DNA of 64,000 nt from contig OX485803.1 of assembly GCA_950295325.1 (NCBI GenBank), forward strand, positions 23,004,001-23,068,000, written 5' to 3'. The DNA is from Polytrichum commune. Its lineage: Eukaryota; Streptophyta; Polytrichopsida; Polytrichales; Polytrichaceae. Position numbers and translations under genes: made by a program. This document shows, piece by piece, positions 45,427 to 55,959 of this stretch. The first letter of the stretch is position 1; each line of letters opens with the position of its first letter. Below the pieces are notes generated by a model, which was given only the letters and a program-made list of their open reading frames with translations, did no database searches and was not told where the DNA came from.

Positions 45427-48400
45427 ATGTTGGCAGCTGCTACAATGGTGGATAGCCCAACCCGACAAAGAGCCGTAAGCAAAGTTTTGGCAGGGGAGAA
45501 AAATCCAGGGTTGGAACAAGGGAAATTGCATTCTTGGGTGCATCCGTAAGTTAACCCCTTCATTTCCCACTCTTTCCTTGCACAATTGCTAGTTGTTGCT
45601 TTCCAATATCTTAAAAATTACTATTATATTACATGCACACATTGGGCACCAAATATGATGAAATTTTATTTTATTTGTTAGAAAATGGCTTAAGGAATTT
45701 CCAAGATTTTCACAAATATCTTAATTAATATCAAACCAACCTATGAGTGATACAGTAGAATTTACTCGAACATGATAAAATTAAAGGCAACAGAAGACAC
45801 CAAGGATTGCATAAGGCAGGAAAGGACTAGGAGAGCAAAGGGAAAAAAAATTATAATAAAGAGGAAGGAGAAACAATGAAAGAAAAAGTTATTGGTTTTT
45901 GTAAGACTATACGTAGTTAAATTTCCAAATATTTGACACCTCCACAAAGAAAAATTATAAAATTATAAATCAAAATAAAAAATCCTCTTAATATTTATGG
46001 AAGATTGAAGGAGGGACTAATAAGTAACTTTGATACATAATTTCATGGTTATAGTATAGTGAACATAGACGTTCAAAATTTTTCATCTAGTCCTTGATGA
46101 GACGGAAAGTCTTTTCACTTTGTAGGTCAAAGGGGGTTGCCACCCATGAGGATTCCCAAGATACAATCGAAGCTCTTGTGCCAATTGTGGATCTCAAAGT
46201 AGGTTGTAATGCACCAACTCCAAAGCTCAAGCCAACGGCTCCTCAAGATGATCCTCCACATGGTGATGTAGGGCACGTCAACCAAAGTGTAAACTACCCC
46301 AAGGTCAAAACTCGGAATCTATATAATTTGGTGGTGGGGGCAAGTTCCAAGTGTGATTGTTCACCCGGAATATCATAATGTATGTATCCACATGTGTGTT
46401 GCATTTGGAAGTAGTTAATCAATGGCATAGATAAAAATATTGTAAGCTACACATTTTTTTATTGAATGCAACAACAAGTAGTGCACATTAGACGAAAAAA
46501 ATGTGTCCACGTGAACTTGCAAGGTTGTCGGACTTTGAGTTATCATAATGGCCGTGAAAATGGCAGCTCTAACCAGACAGGTAGTGGACATCGAGACTAC
46601 CAACACCATTGGACAGGTTCATTTGGACACAATTTCCTCTAGCATTTGATCGCACTGACACTTGGGATGCTTGGTTGTCCTGCAAGTATGGGATGTCATT
46701 CCCAAAGTCTTTTATCCACCAACCCGAGGTCCACAGGTAAACCTTATGACGGGACACTAGTGTCCCATAATACACCGGTTAAACCCTAAAACCCGTGTCG
46801 ACATCAAAAATGATCATTTGAAGGCGATCAAAGTGGTGTCCATATTATCTCGATGTCATGTGCACGCTCGGACGTTCTGAAGTTGGTTTCTATTTTCGAT
46901 CACTCACAACCACAAAACCGATCATCAAGGAGAGGCTCCAATTCCATATAGGTTACCAGTGTCCTGCCATAAGGTTCATAAAGACAGTTAGTGTCATGAC
47001 ATCGATCAGTTAAGTTAGTGTAGCTTCCCAACAACGAGTCATGCATCACCAATTATCCGACTGAAATGTTTTTGGTTGTCGATTTCCTCGTCGTCTTTGT
47101 GCAAGGCCGCAGTGGTGTCTCATAATACACCGGTTAAACCCTAAAACCCGTGTCGACATCAAAGATGATCATTTGAAGACGATCAAAGTGGTGTCCATAT
47201 TATCTCGATGTCATGTACACGCTCTGATCGTTCTGAAGTTGGTTTCTATTTTCGATCACTCACAACCACAAAACCGATCATCAAGGAGAGGCTCCGATTC
47301 CTTTTAGGTTACCAGTGTCCTGCCATAATGTTCATGAAGACAGTTAGTGTCATGACATCGATCAGCTAAGTTAGTGCAGCTTCCCAACAACGAGTCATGC
47401 ATCACCAATTATCCGATTGAAATGTTTTTGGTTGTCGATTTCCTGGTCGTCTTTGTGCAAGGCCGCAGTGGAGGCAAATGCGACGGCACCAACGAATGCC
47501 GCAGGTGGTGATGCATCGAACACCGATCTTGATGGTTGTTTGCAACAAGCCAGCTTCGGTTCGCAATTACCTTCTGAATCAGCTGCTGCCGCTGCTGCTG
47601 CTGTGAATCGAGGAAACCCTGAGGAGGAGGTTGTCCGAAGTCGATCAAGATCGAGATCGAGATCGAGAGCCGGCGATGAGAAGTTGCTCTTGATGGTGGG
47701 ATCCGGAGACCCGATTCCGATCACGTTGTCTGGCCTGAACGAGCCGTCGTGGCCGCCGATTTCTCTCCTGCAAACCCAATCCCGTAAGTTGAAACGCGTG
47801 ATTTTCGACTCCACACCTCGTTTGAAATCAATGATTTTCTTCTGTTGTTGTGCTCATGTTTTTTACATGATATTCGTCCGTGCCTTCAAGTTTATCCCTG
47901 TTTAGTTCACAGCTGCATTGTCCACTGGTAGATCTTTGGTTTCGTGGGGCTTTTAAGTTTCGATGTCATGATATGATCGTGCGTCGATTCTTTGGTTGTC
48001 TTTTAGAAATCTGAAGCATTGGATTTGGAAGTTCTATCACCTACTCGATTTCGACCGTGCAACTAGAGCATCCCATCTTTATGGAAATGTCCCATCTCCA
48101 CTAGAATTTAAATAAATCAATCAATTACAAAACTCTGAGTTGAATGGTGTTCTAATGCAATTGTAATTCATGTGAACAAGATACAAACCCAACCGTTCAC
48201 CCCCCTCCCCCCTCCCCCCTCCCCTTCACACACAGTGACACATGATAAGTACGTTGAATAGTCTTAGTTCTACTGGCCACAATATTTTTCTACAGTCCAC
48301 TCTAATTTTTCTACAGGCCACAATATTAATCAAATTTTTAATTTGAAAATCAATGTGGGTGATTATTTTATTTTATGCTACTTTTGTCTTACACATGATA

Positions 48401-49069
48401 TTCAATGTGTTGGGCAAAAGACTTAGTGAAGACTCATGGGAAGACCTAGGATCTCGGACCCACATCGATTCCACCCTGACTAGAAAATTAAATTTATTTC
48501 CCGTTGATTTTCCGCCTACACTAATAGGCCTATTTAGTGTAGTTGTGAACATCTCAACCATACCCGCCTAGATGATCTCATCATCAGCCTGCACATGCAC
48601 TTTGACTCGTCTCCAAATGTACTATAATCGTTTTCTCTTCGAGGGAATTAACTTAGATTCAATTCTTCTCACTCATGTATCTCTTCTTTGAGATCATCGA
48701 ATGAGGAACAAAGTCCTCTAGGACATCTTGACATGTGCTTTAAGATAAATATAAATAAATAATAGAATTGTACCACAACAATGATTTTGATTATCTTTAC
48801 CCAACCTAAGTTTTTTTTTCTATACAACCAATGCATTTTTGGATAGGAATGTGCAATGTTATTTTGAAACTTTACAAGGCACTCTTAACACTCGGACTCA
48901 TGGACTCACAATTCCAAAAATTGCAGGTTCATTTGGGGGCCAAGATACAAGCCATGGTGGCGATGTTTCATTGAGCTCTTTGGGAAATTGGAATAGCGAT
49001 GAGTCTCTCGTGTCCATTTCACGGCCCGCAACCGCAACAAGTGTGCTCCCACATACCTCTCCTCCATGA
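45427..49069 (+). CDS. Unassigned candidate gene, four putative exons, 253 aa
   Basis: Not recognised. Four open blocks bounded by plausible GT-AG sites join in frame: 45427-45545 (after TTGCATATAG, donor GTAAGT), 46126-46303, 47462-47783 (donor GTAAGT), 48927-49069 (after AATTGCAG, stop TGA). The product begins MLAAATMVDSPTRQR and has a Pro/Asp-rich part. An Ala7 run and an Arg-Ser repeat (RSRSRSRSR) then lead into GSGDPIPITLSGLNEPSWPP and a Ser/Thr-rich tail. There are no membrane segments. The phases match at every junction, which is the main support; low-complexity content and the lack of a known domain argue for caution. It could be a decayed transposon gene or a captured fragment. The third exon starts at the edge of a 355-bp tandem duplication. 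Confidence 0.3.
46760..47470. repeat. Tandem duplication, 355-bp unit
   Basis: 46760-47114 and 47115-47470 are about 96 percent identical with one 1-bp indel. Each runs from GTGTCYCATAATACACCGGT through TTAAACCCTAAAACCCGTGT and GATCATTTGAAG to CTTTGTGCAAGGCCGCAGTG. The second unit runs straight into the GC-richer coding-like block at 47462-47783, suggesting that the duplication copied an upstream segment of that block. Confidence 0.9.
48060..48926. other. Putative intron or spacer, no feature
   Basis: AT-rich DNA with a C-rich run near 48200-48225. It would be the last intron of the candidate gene model; otherwise nothing is recognised. Confidence 0.35.
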
Positions 49070-49328
49070 ACTATAAAACTTGACCCCCCCCCCCTCCTTA
49101 TAGGTCTATTGTTGATTCATCTCAAATGATCTGAAGTAGACTAATTCGGGGTCTTTGAAGTTGATTCTAGTGTCGAATTAACTATAAAAAAGAGTAACCT
49201 CCGGGCTGCATACTATTTCATAACTTTATGTTGGATGAATGAGATGTTCGCTCGCATATGACAATTCCCTCTCTTTTCCTGTTTCATCTTTTTATCTCCA
49301 CTTTGTTTGATTTTACAACCTCTCCACA

Positions 49329-49552
49329 CACTAGAAGAAAGCTTGTCCATTTCAGACATCCACTGCAAGTTATCCATTGCAAATCTCGGCTTGGAAATGT
49401 AGAAATAATTTGCTTGTTCCCTAATCGTCCAACCAAAGCCAAAATCTCCAGTTCATAGCCAAATTCATATATGTTTTTATGCATATTCACGTAATGGGTT
49501 GCAATGGACATCTTTCAATGGATAATTGAGATGGACAAGTTTTCTTCTAGTG
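49329..49552. mobile_element. CACTA-type MITE, 224 bp, 3-bp TSD
   Basis: Begins CACTAGAAGAAAGCTTGTCC and ends with the near reverse complement GGACAAGTTTTCTTCTAGTG. The 3-bp duplication ACA lies on both sides (49326-49328 and 49553-49555). CACTA termini with a 3-bp TSD define the CACTA (En/Spm) superfamily. Subterminal CCATTGCAA and TTGCAATGG repeats also mirror each other. Confidence 0.85.
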
Positions 49553-49555
49553 ACA

Positions 49556-50980
49556 TCCTTGATAGTACACAAAAATTGAGGTTGTGTATGTCTCGACTAA
49601 AGATTGGTGAATTAGTTTTTTTATTTTTTTATTTTTTTGATAGAGAAGCATGTTGATTGCCTATGTTGCAACGGTTGCATTAGATAGGAATTTGAGCAAA
49701 GTGAACAAAATGAATGTTATGATTGCAAGGATTTTCTTGACCAAAATAAATCCTTACTAAATGATACATTCTTGACATAACATTATTCAATTGACTTTGT
49801 ACGTTGGGTGGGGCTAGGAATAAGCTAGATTTTGTTCAGAATTATGCTTTGTTTAGAGCGTTGCACTGACATATCCGGCTAAAAAACTCGAGTAAAGTAG
49901 TGTATTGATACTAATATTAGAATGAAATGGTTGATAGCAACTAAATAATGTTAAGGACTGAGGAGCACATACTCCAATTTTATGAACACCAATGAATTAC
50001 GGTTCAACGCTTTGCATATAGAGTAGATGAAACAACTTACAATATACTACATCATTATCAATTAATCTCATGAGATTGTTATTCATGGAAGGGACATAGG
50101 TGGCTTGGATAGGAGAGGACAATTGAATGCACCAATCTCTCGAGCAGATTTGATGAGTGGCAGTCCATTGTTGACGGGCCCAAGACCGCAATCTGCCCGC
50201 AAAGGGCCTCCCAAACTACACAACACCATCTTCCCCGTGGATAAGGTTGGATGTTGAGCAAACTAACCTAGAGCATGTCATATTAGGCTTTAAATTGATT
50301 ATATTTTGCCAAACGTTCCACATGTTGTCATGTGATTGGTTGGAGTCTCCTACAACATGGCATGGAAAACAAACTCGGGCATAGATATGCCCAATCAGAC
50401 ATGAATGTATGGCACTTCACTTTGTCAAAGAAACTCATCTACATGTAGAAATTTTATGTATGAGTTGGTGTTCTCACAAGGGAAATATATAGATATATAT
50501 ATATGAATAAAAAGAAAAACCATCAAATTAGTTCAACACAAAAAATTGTGTGATCATTCTTGTATACCGTATCTTGGTAGCAAATTCATCACAACTTCCA
50601 TTTATAAATTGGTTGGAACCGGGCTGGAACCTCTTCAGTAGTTGCTGTGGATCTAAAACAAAACTCACTGATTCCGCAACCAAATGAAATTGCAAGTTGA
50701 CAATGAGCATCATTTTAACAACAAAGAATGTTTTTGGTTGAATCATTTCCTTAGAAAAGTTTGCAAGAAGCGTTCGCTAAGGAGAGCAGTAATGTTGCTT
50801 GGCAGGTCCCAGCAAAGAGTTCATTGGCTGCCATGGCTGACATACCTTCATCAATGTAAACACACAAAAACGCAATGACAATATTGCTACATGCTTCAAT
50901 TAAACTTCTCTGACTTTCATTCAACATTGTAACACTTGACTCTTTCATAAGCTTGTTCTAAAGCTTTGATACACAATGAC
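49556..50980. other. Spacer, no gene seen
   Basis: Unassigned. Opposite-strand frames near 50000-50260 and 50528-50948 show no domains. Confidence 0.45.
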
Positions 50981-53900
50981 ATGGGTTGCAGAAAAAATGG
51001 TCGAGGGAAAGGGACCGGACGTCATCGGCGGCTCGGTATTTTGCTCGATAATGAGGTCCAAGATGACGAGGATGTAGATGATGAAGCACCGCCCATTCTC
51101 CCACTTCATTCCTTGCAAGAGGTCCTCCACAATCCTATGATATTTTTTTTAATCACATGGCATCTCATTAATCTCATGACTTTCAACACTTGCCCTCAAC
51201 CATTAGAAGAAGACTTGTCCATTACAACCCTCCGTTGGGACTTCACCATTTCGACTCGTGGCGACAAAATGTATAATCAAATCACTTTTGGTTGTCAACT
51301 AGAGGTTTTTGCTGAGGTTGTCGGACAATGAGTAATCAAAATCCTTCTGTTGACAATCAAAATGATTTGTTTATGCATTTTTCTTGGCCTAAGTCACAAC
51401 AGCCAAGTTGCAATGGATGGTTGCAATGGACAAGTTTTCTTCTAGTGAAACCCGCCCTTTCTAGGAGAAAAATACTTCATTGTATGTAAATGACCCAAAC
51501 TTGTGCCGAAGATGCGAGAACAAGGAACGCTTATAATCTAGCAAGGCTTTTCTTGTAGCCTCTTCCCAAGTTTCAAAAGCTTCTCGTTTTGTGCTCAAAA
51601 TGATGTCCAATGCCTCAACAACACAAGGTAGAGCATATGCTGCAATTATAAACTTGATCCCAACCTTCCTAACCTATTACATCCCTCCATCCAGAAGTTG
51701 GTGTTTTTTTGGAGCATTTGTGGATTAAATCCAATATATGAATTTTGTGTCGGTTGTGGACTCCTCTCAATGCTAAATTGATAATCACACAAAAAGCTCC
51801 ACTAAGTATTGTATTTAGTGTCACATATTCTATTCGTCTTTGCTCAATACTAATTGCAAACCGCCCGTACTGTGTCCCTAGTACTAAATGTAAGTCTAAC
51901 ACTATTTGTCATTCCCTTTTTCTTTTTTCTTTTAAGAAAGAAAGAAGACAACATCGTAGTTTTACAATGTAACAGTGGCAATTACTATCACTTACTAAGT
52001 GAATTTTCATTCAAAATCCATGACAATATTTCATTACAGAAAATGTTAAGATGCAAAACATACCAAAAGTGGGTGAACTAGAAGTAAGTTGCGTGAACAG
52101 TACTTGGAAATTTTTTCATAAGAGGTGTCATTAGAAAATTTACCACAGTGACATAAAATACCATATGACACTAAATACAAGCAAGCTCTGCTCAATTCTA
52201 AATTGTGTCTATATACACCTAACACTTCCTTACATTTGTGGGTTTAGGTTGGAGATTCGGAAGCTCGGAATGGTGCAGAGGAGTTAGAGATGATATTAGG
52301 AAATGTTCAAGGGTTGTCTATGACAGAAGCAAACGCACCAAATAGGCATGAAGAGGTGACTCCTCCAAGACCATTTAATCACTCATGAAACTCTTTAATC
52401 GACTCATCCTAGAGGTTTCGCTCACATAGTTTTAACGAAGTTGTTGCATTCACTAGTAGAAAACTATGCCAAAAAGAACCGCAGCCGAAATCATAGAGAG
52501 CTTTGTACTGGGCTATCTATTCTAGCTGAAACTGTACATGACTCTCTATTCCAACAAAGAGTAATTGTTTTCTCTTCGATTTTCTTTTCTGCCATGTGTT
52601 ATTCCCAGATACACCGAGACACTTTTGAATCCCACGTGGAAAGCACTTTTGGCACTAGTAGAAATATAAGAGCAAGTCTTCTACCATGTCGTTTCCTGTA
52701 GCACGGTTTTATAGACTTGAAAGCTCGCAGACTATGGTATGTGGATGTTATTCGGGCTTGTTTTTCATGGTCTCCAACTTCCACCTAATTAGATTCACAC
52801 AACGAAAATTGCGTTGCATTAGCAAATGCGCGATGAAGCATCATCAATACTCGGATTGAAAATCGGAACCGCTTTGATTTAGTTATGCTTATAAAAAAAC
52901 AAGCATGTTCGTTGCCTCCTTGACTGAATATATAAGTTTCTCATGATTGTGTTCATTAATGAGTGTGGAGTAGTTGAAGATGAAGCCCTTTAAACATGTG
53001 TCTTTATGGTGTTTGTTCTTTAATCCTCACCTAACGACACACCCATCAAATATCGGGGTCCGATTAAGAAAAGTAACCGAATAACACCCGCAATAGTACC
53101 TTATGTGGAACTTGCAGGTTCATAAGGTGCAAGAGATGGTGCAGTCACTTTGCCAAGCCACCAACCCACTTGGAAAAGCAATGGACCACCTTCAGGTCTC
53201 TCCACTTCCTTTTCACTTCTTATATCAATCACAATTAATTACTAAGGTACATGGATCTTATACGATTAGGTTTTCATTTTCGCCAACCTCTACCAATGAA
53301 ATTTACGTCACCAAACTTGTGTTGCATTAGCAAGTCTATGATGAGGCTTCAACAAAAATCGGATCGAAAATCAATCCTCCCTTGATTTAGTGATGATTAT
53401 TGGATGTGCATGTGTGCTTATTCTCTAAAAAAAATTTAAAAAAATTAGGTCCCCCAATAGTATTGACTATAAATTTGGAATGGTCAATAAGTGTTGAGCA
53501 TGTACTCTAATTTTTTTAATTTTAATTTATATATATATACACGTGTCTTGTTGGGTGTTGTTCTCAAATCTAACCTAACCACACGCCACTCAAATATAAG
53601 TGTCCAATTAACATAATTAACCGAATGAGGCCTACGTACCTTAAGATATGTGGGCTTTGTGTGGTCATCGTCTTAATTGGACACCTATATTTGAATGGTA
53701 TGTGGCAAGGCATGTACTTAAGAATGGGCACCAAAAAGACATGTGTTATAATGAGATCAGTCTATGTACTCAAATCTCTCAAATATTTTAGGTTGTAATT
53801 GTTTAATAACACGTACATGAATGCTTGAGATATAACCGCTTAGAGAGAAAGAGAGTCTTCACTTTGACCGCCTATAATTTTTGCATCTACACTCCGATTA

Positions 53901-55007
53901 TGGGTGAAGCAATTCCCAGTCCAATCCAACAACCAAAATTGGTTGTGGAGTCGGAAGTGCCCACAATAGGACCACATACCTTCCACATAGAAGTTCTTGT
54001 ACAATGAACGGGGAGAATCAACCGCTAATTACAGATGAACCGGTTGTGTTTGAGAAATAAGCAGTTCAGATTCAAGGCTTCGTTCAGGAGAATTACGAAT
54101 CCATTTGAAAGAATTTACAGAATATTGCACAATTCAATAAAGAAAAACCGAAAGATGTCACCATTAATGTAACCGGTTGGTCTTGGAAACACCAGGATCT
54201 CGACCGATTATGCCCAAAAATCTCCCTGGACACTATTCTTGTATTCTACACTAGAAATCGTTACATGAATAGCCAAAAATTTGACAGATACTTAAACTGG
54301 GTAGATTCTCGAGTTCATGAAATCGGTATTCGTGGTGCAATTTTAAAGGATGCCTTGTGGCAGTTGGACAGGAGGACGAAGAAGTTATGAACAAAGAGCA
54401 CCAGTTTTGGATCAAAGAGCGTGACATCTACAGCCAACGACTCAATGAAGAAAAACGGTGTGCACCCAGTTTTGTAAGCTTTGTTTTGAATGTGTGTAGG
54501 CAACTTTAGATCCTAGTTTGGAGCTACTTAAACTTTTTTAAGCATGAGCACAATTTTGGTGTTGCTTCATATCATGAGCATCTTCAATATCACAAAGTCC
54601 TACAAATATTCCTTCATTGACGACCCTTGCTTTAGAGAAATTGCTTCGAATTGGTTCTGAAAACATCGTTGGTTAAAAGTGTAAAGCTTCTTTACTTCAG
54701 ACGAAAATGATGTTAGTGACTTTCTCTGAATGTATTTTTTCCAAGCATCTTGGTCTAATTCCTTGTGAAATAACAAATCATGAGTATCAGGATTATTAGA
54801 AGTAGTTTTAAAACAATTGTTTCTAAAGGGGAGAGTTGCCACACACTGGGCTCTAGAATTTCAGAGGAGATCCTGCAAGTAGAAGCTGGCCGCATCCTTG
54901 AACTTGAGGAGGAAATCCAACATCACTTCCAAAAAATTGCGTCCGCTAAAGCCCAGGCAAGCTCCCAAGTCAGAGTCTTGGCTCATTTTCTTGAACAATT
55001 ACATTGA
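50981..55007 (+). CDS. Unassigned candidate gene, acidic N-terminus and coiled-coil C-terminus, 187 aa
   Basis: Not recognised. Five open blocks join without a frame break: 50981-51121, 52248-52355, 53118-53195, 54372-54457, 54857-55007. The first three junctions are phase 0 and the last phase 2. The predicted product has a basic start (MGCRKNGRGKGTGRHRR), an acidic stretch (DDEDVDDE), Glu-rich helical segments, and a strong heptad-like C-terminus (EEILQVEAGRILELEEEIQHHF) ending in LAHFLEQLH. Such an arrangement is seen in accessory Myb/SANT-like proteins of plant Harbinger elements and in many regulators, but no DNA-binding domain is visible. Some donors (GTCCTC, GTCTCT) are weak. The introns contain a CACTA-type MITE and other repeats. 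It may be a pseudogene or a chance assembly. Confidence 0.28.
51201..51447. mobile_element. CACTA-type MITE, 247 bp, older copy
   Basis: Left end CATTAGAAGAAGACTTGTCC (C-to-T change in CACTA) and right end GGACAAGTTTTCTTCTAGTG match the MITE at 49329-49552. The flanking trinucleotides no longer match (AAC and AAA), so the insertion is older or rearranged. Confidence 0.7.
51790..52190. repeat. TTTAGTGTCAC-family MITE
   Basis: Same blocks and order as 42550-42855: CACTAAGTATTGTATTTAGT, TTGCTCAATACTAATTG, AACCGCCCGT, ATTTGTCATTCC, CACTTACTAAGTG, AAAATGTTAAGATGC, TTTACCACAGTGACATAAAA, GACACTAAATACAA. Confidence 0.65.
52449..52740. repeat. CACTAGTAGAAA termini, possible CACTA-type fragments
   Basis: CACTAGTAGAAAACTATGCC at 52450 and CACTAGTAGAAATATAAG near 52655 are two like-oriented CACTA-type ends. 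The first, with AGAACCGCAGCCGAAATC, matches the reverse complement of the sequence ending at 63692. Partner ends were not found. Confidence 0.4.
52741..53092 (+). repeat. GGGTGTTATTYGGTTA-family element
   Basis: Starts GGATGTTATTCGGGCTTG and ends AAGTAACCGAATAACACCC, an imperfect inverted pair. The interior blocks AGATTCACACAACGAAAATT, GCATTAGCAAATGC, GTTCATTAATGAGTGTGGAG and TTTAATCCTCACC match 16520-16880. Confidence 0.65.
53230..53790. repeat. Further copies of the GGGTGTTATT family, head-to-head
   Basis: Part of one copy (AAATCAATCCTCCCTTGATT, ACACGTGTCTTGTTGGGTGTT, CACTCAAATATAAGTGTCC) is followed by an inverted segment (GGACACCTATATTTGAATGG, GGCACCAAAAAGACATGTG). Their centres near 53530-53760 could fold on each other. 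Confidence 0.5.
54021..54226 (+). repeat. Dispersed ACCGGTT repeat, copy 5
   Basis: ACCGCTAATTACAGATGAACC, AAAAACCGAAAGATGTCACC, TGTAACCGGTTGGTCTTGG and CCGATTATGCCCAAAAATCT match copies 3 and 4. This copy is about 44 kb from the others, so the repeat is dispersed and not just a local array. Confidence 0.75.
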
Positions 55008-55959
55008 TTCGTTCCTTTTAATTACTTGAACATGATCAGGTGAGCATGAATGGCTTATATTGTAGTTATCCTTTAATCAAACCAGAGATTTGGTCGGGAG
55101 TTGGTTGTTTGGTATAATGGACTTTCCCAATTGGATAAGTTTTTGATGCATGCTTGGAGTTGGTGGGAGGTTTGAATGACAAACGATTTCTATACAGGTT
55201 CATTGAGTTATAGTGACAATGGCACCCAAAGCCTTCCCCTCCAACATGAAAAGTTTTGTATGCAAAACAACCAACTCCCAACCAAAACTCCAGTTTGATG
55301 AAAGGATCATCTAAATGAAAATTTGTACACTATTTTGAGGATTTTATTGCTTATGGGTGGATGTGTGACAGGTCATTCGGAACGACGACACCATCATGAG
55401 TCTACTTCGCATGGTGACCTCTTGCTCTTCAAAGTAGCCCATAGTAGTCCTAGTTAAAAGTTTTAGGGTCCACAAACATGGCCTAGAATATGAACACCTA
55501 GCAATCTTGCATACTTCTAGACACTTCTGGACATTTCTTTGAAGAAGCTGATATTATGGCATTTCTCTTGTCACCACGAGTTTGACGAAAATGTCTTCCT
55601 TGGTTCTGGCTAAAAAGGCTCCAGCTAGCATTGAGAGATTTCAAAGCATTTGGCATCTCTTGCACGGTATTGCAATGTGGGAGATTGGACTAGCAGGAAT
55701 GATCATTTCTTTGATTGAAATACTCCTTTTTGAGTTCTGATATTGATGCAGAACTGGAGGGAGGGAGGTACACACCCTGCCACAAACCCTGATAAAAAAT
55801 TTGGACCAAACTAGATAAAAGTACATTTTCAATTGTTAAGGGGATGGGGGATCTCAGTCATAACCTACAAAATCACTCTCACTCTCTATCTCTCTCGTGT
55901 CAGCTGGATGATGCCAAGATTATCCTGGCAGTCCGTCCTTTGGGGTAAATAACAATGTG
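55008..55959. other. Spacer with inverted repeat, 3' flank of START gene
   Basis: GGGAGTTGGTTGTTT near 55098 is inverted as CAACCAACTCCCAACC near 55265, marking a probable MITE of about 200 bp that is related to one in the START gene intron (57665-57925). The START gene's 3' UTR should occupy the right part. Confidence 0.5.

Noticed and set aside
47395-47814. 139-codon minus-strand frame over the Ala/RS block
   Set aside because: Mirror of the plus-strand open block; the plus strand has a strong GTAAGT donor and an in-phase downstream exon, so plus is preferred, though neither is proven.
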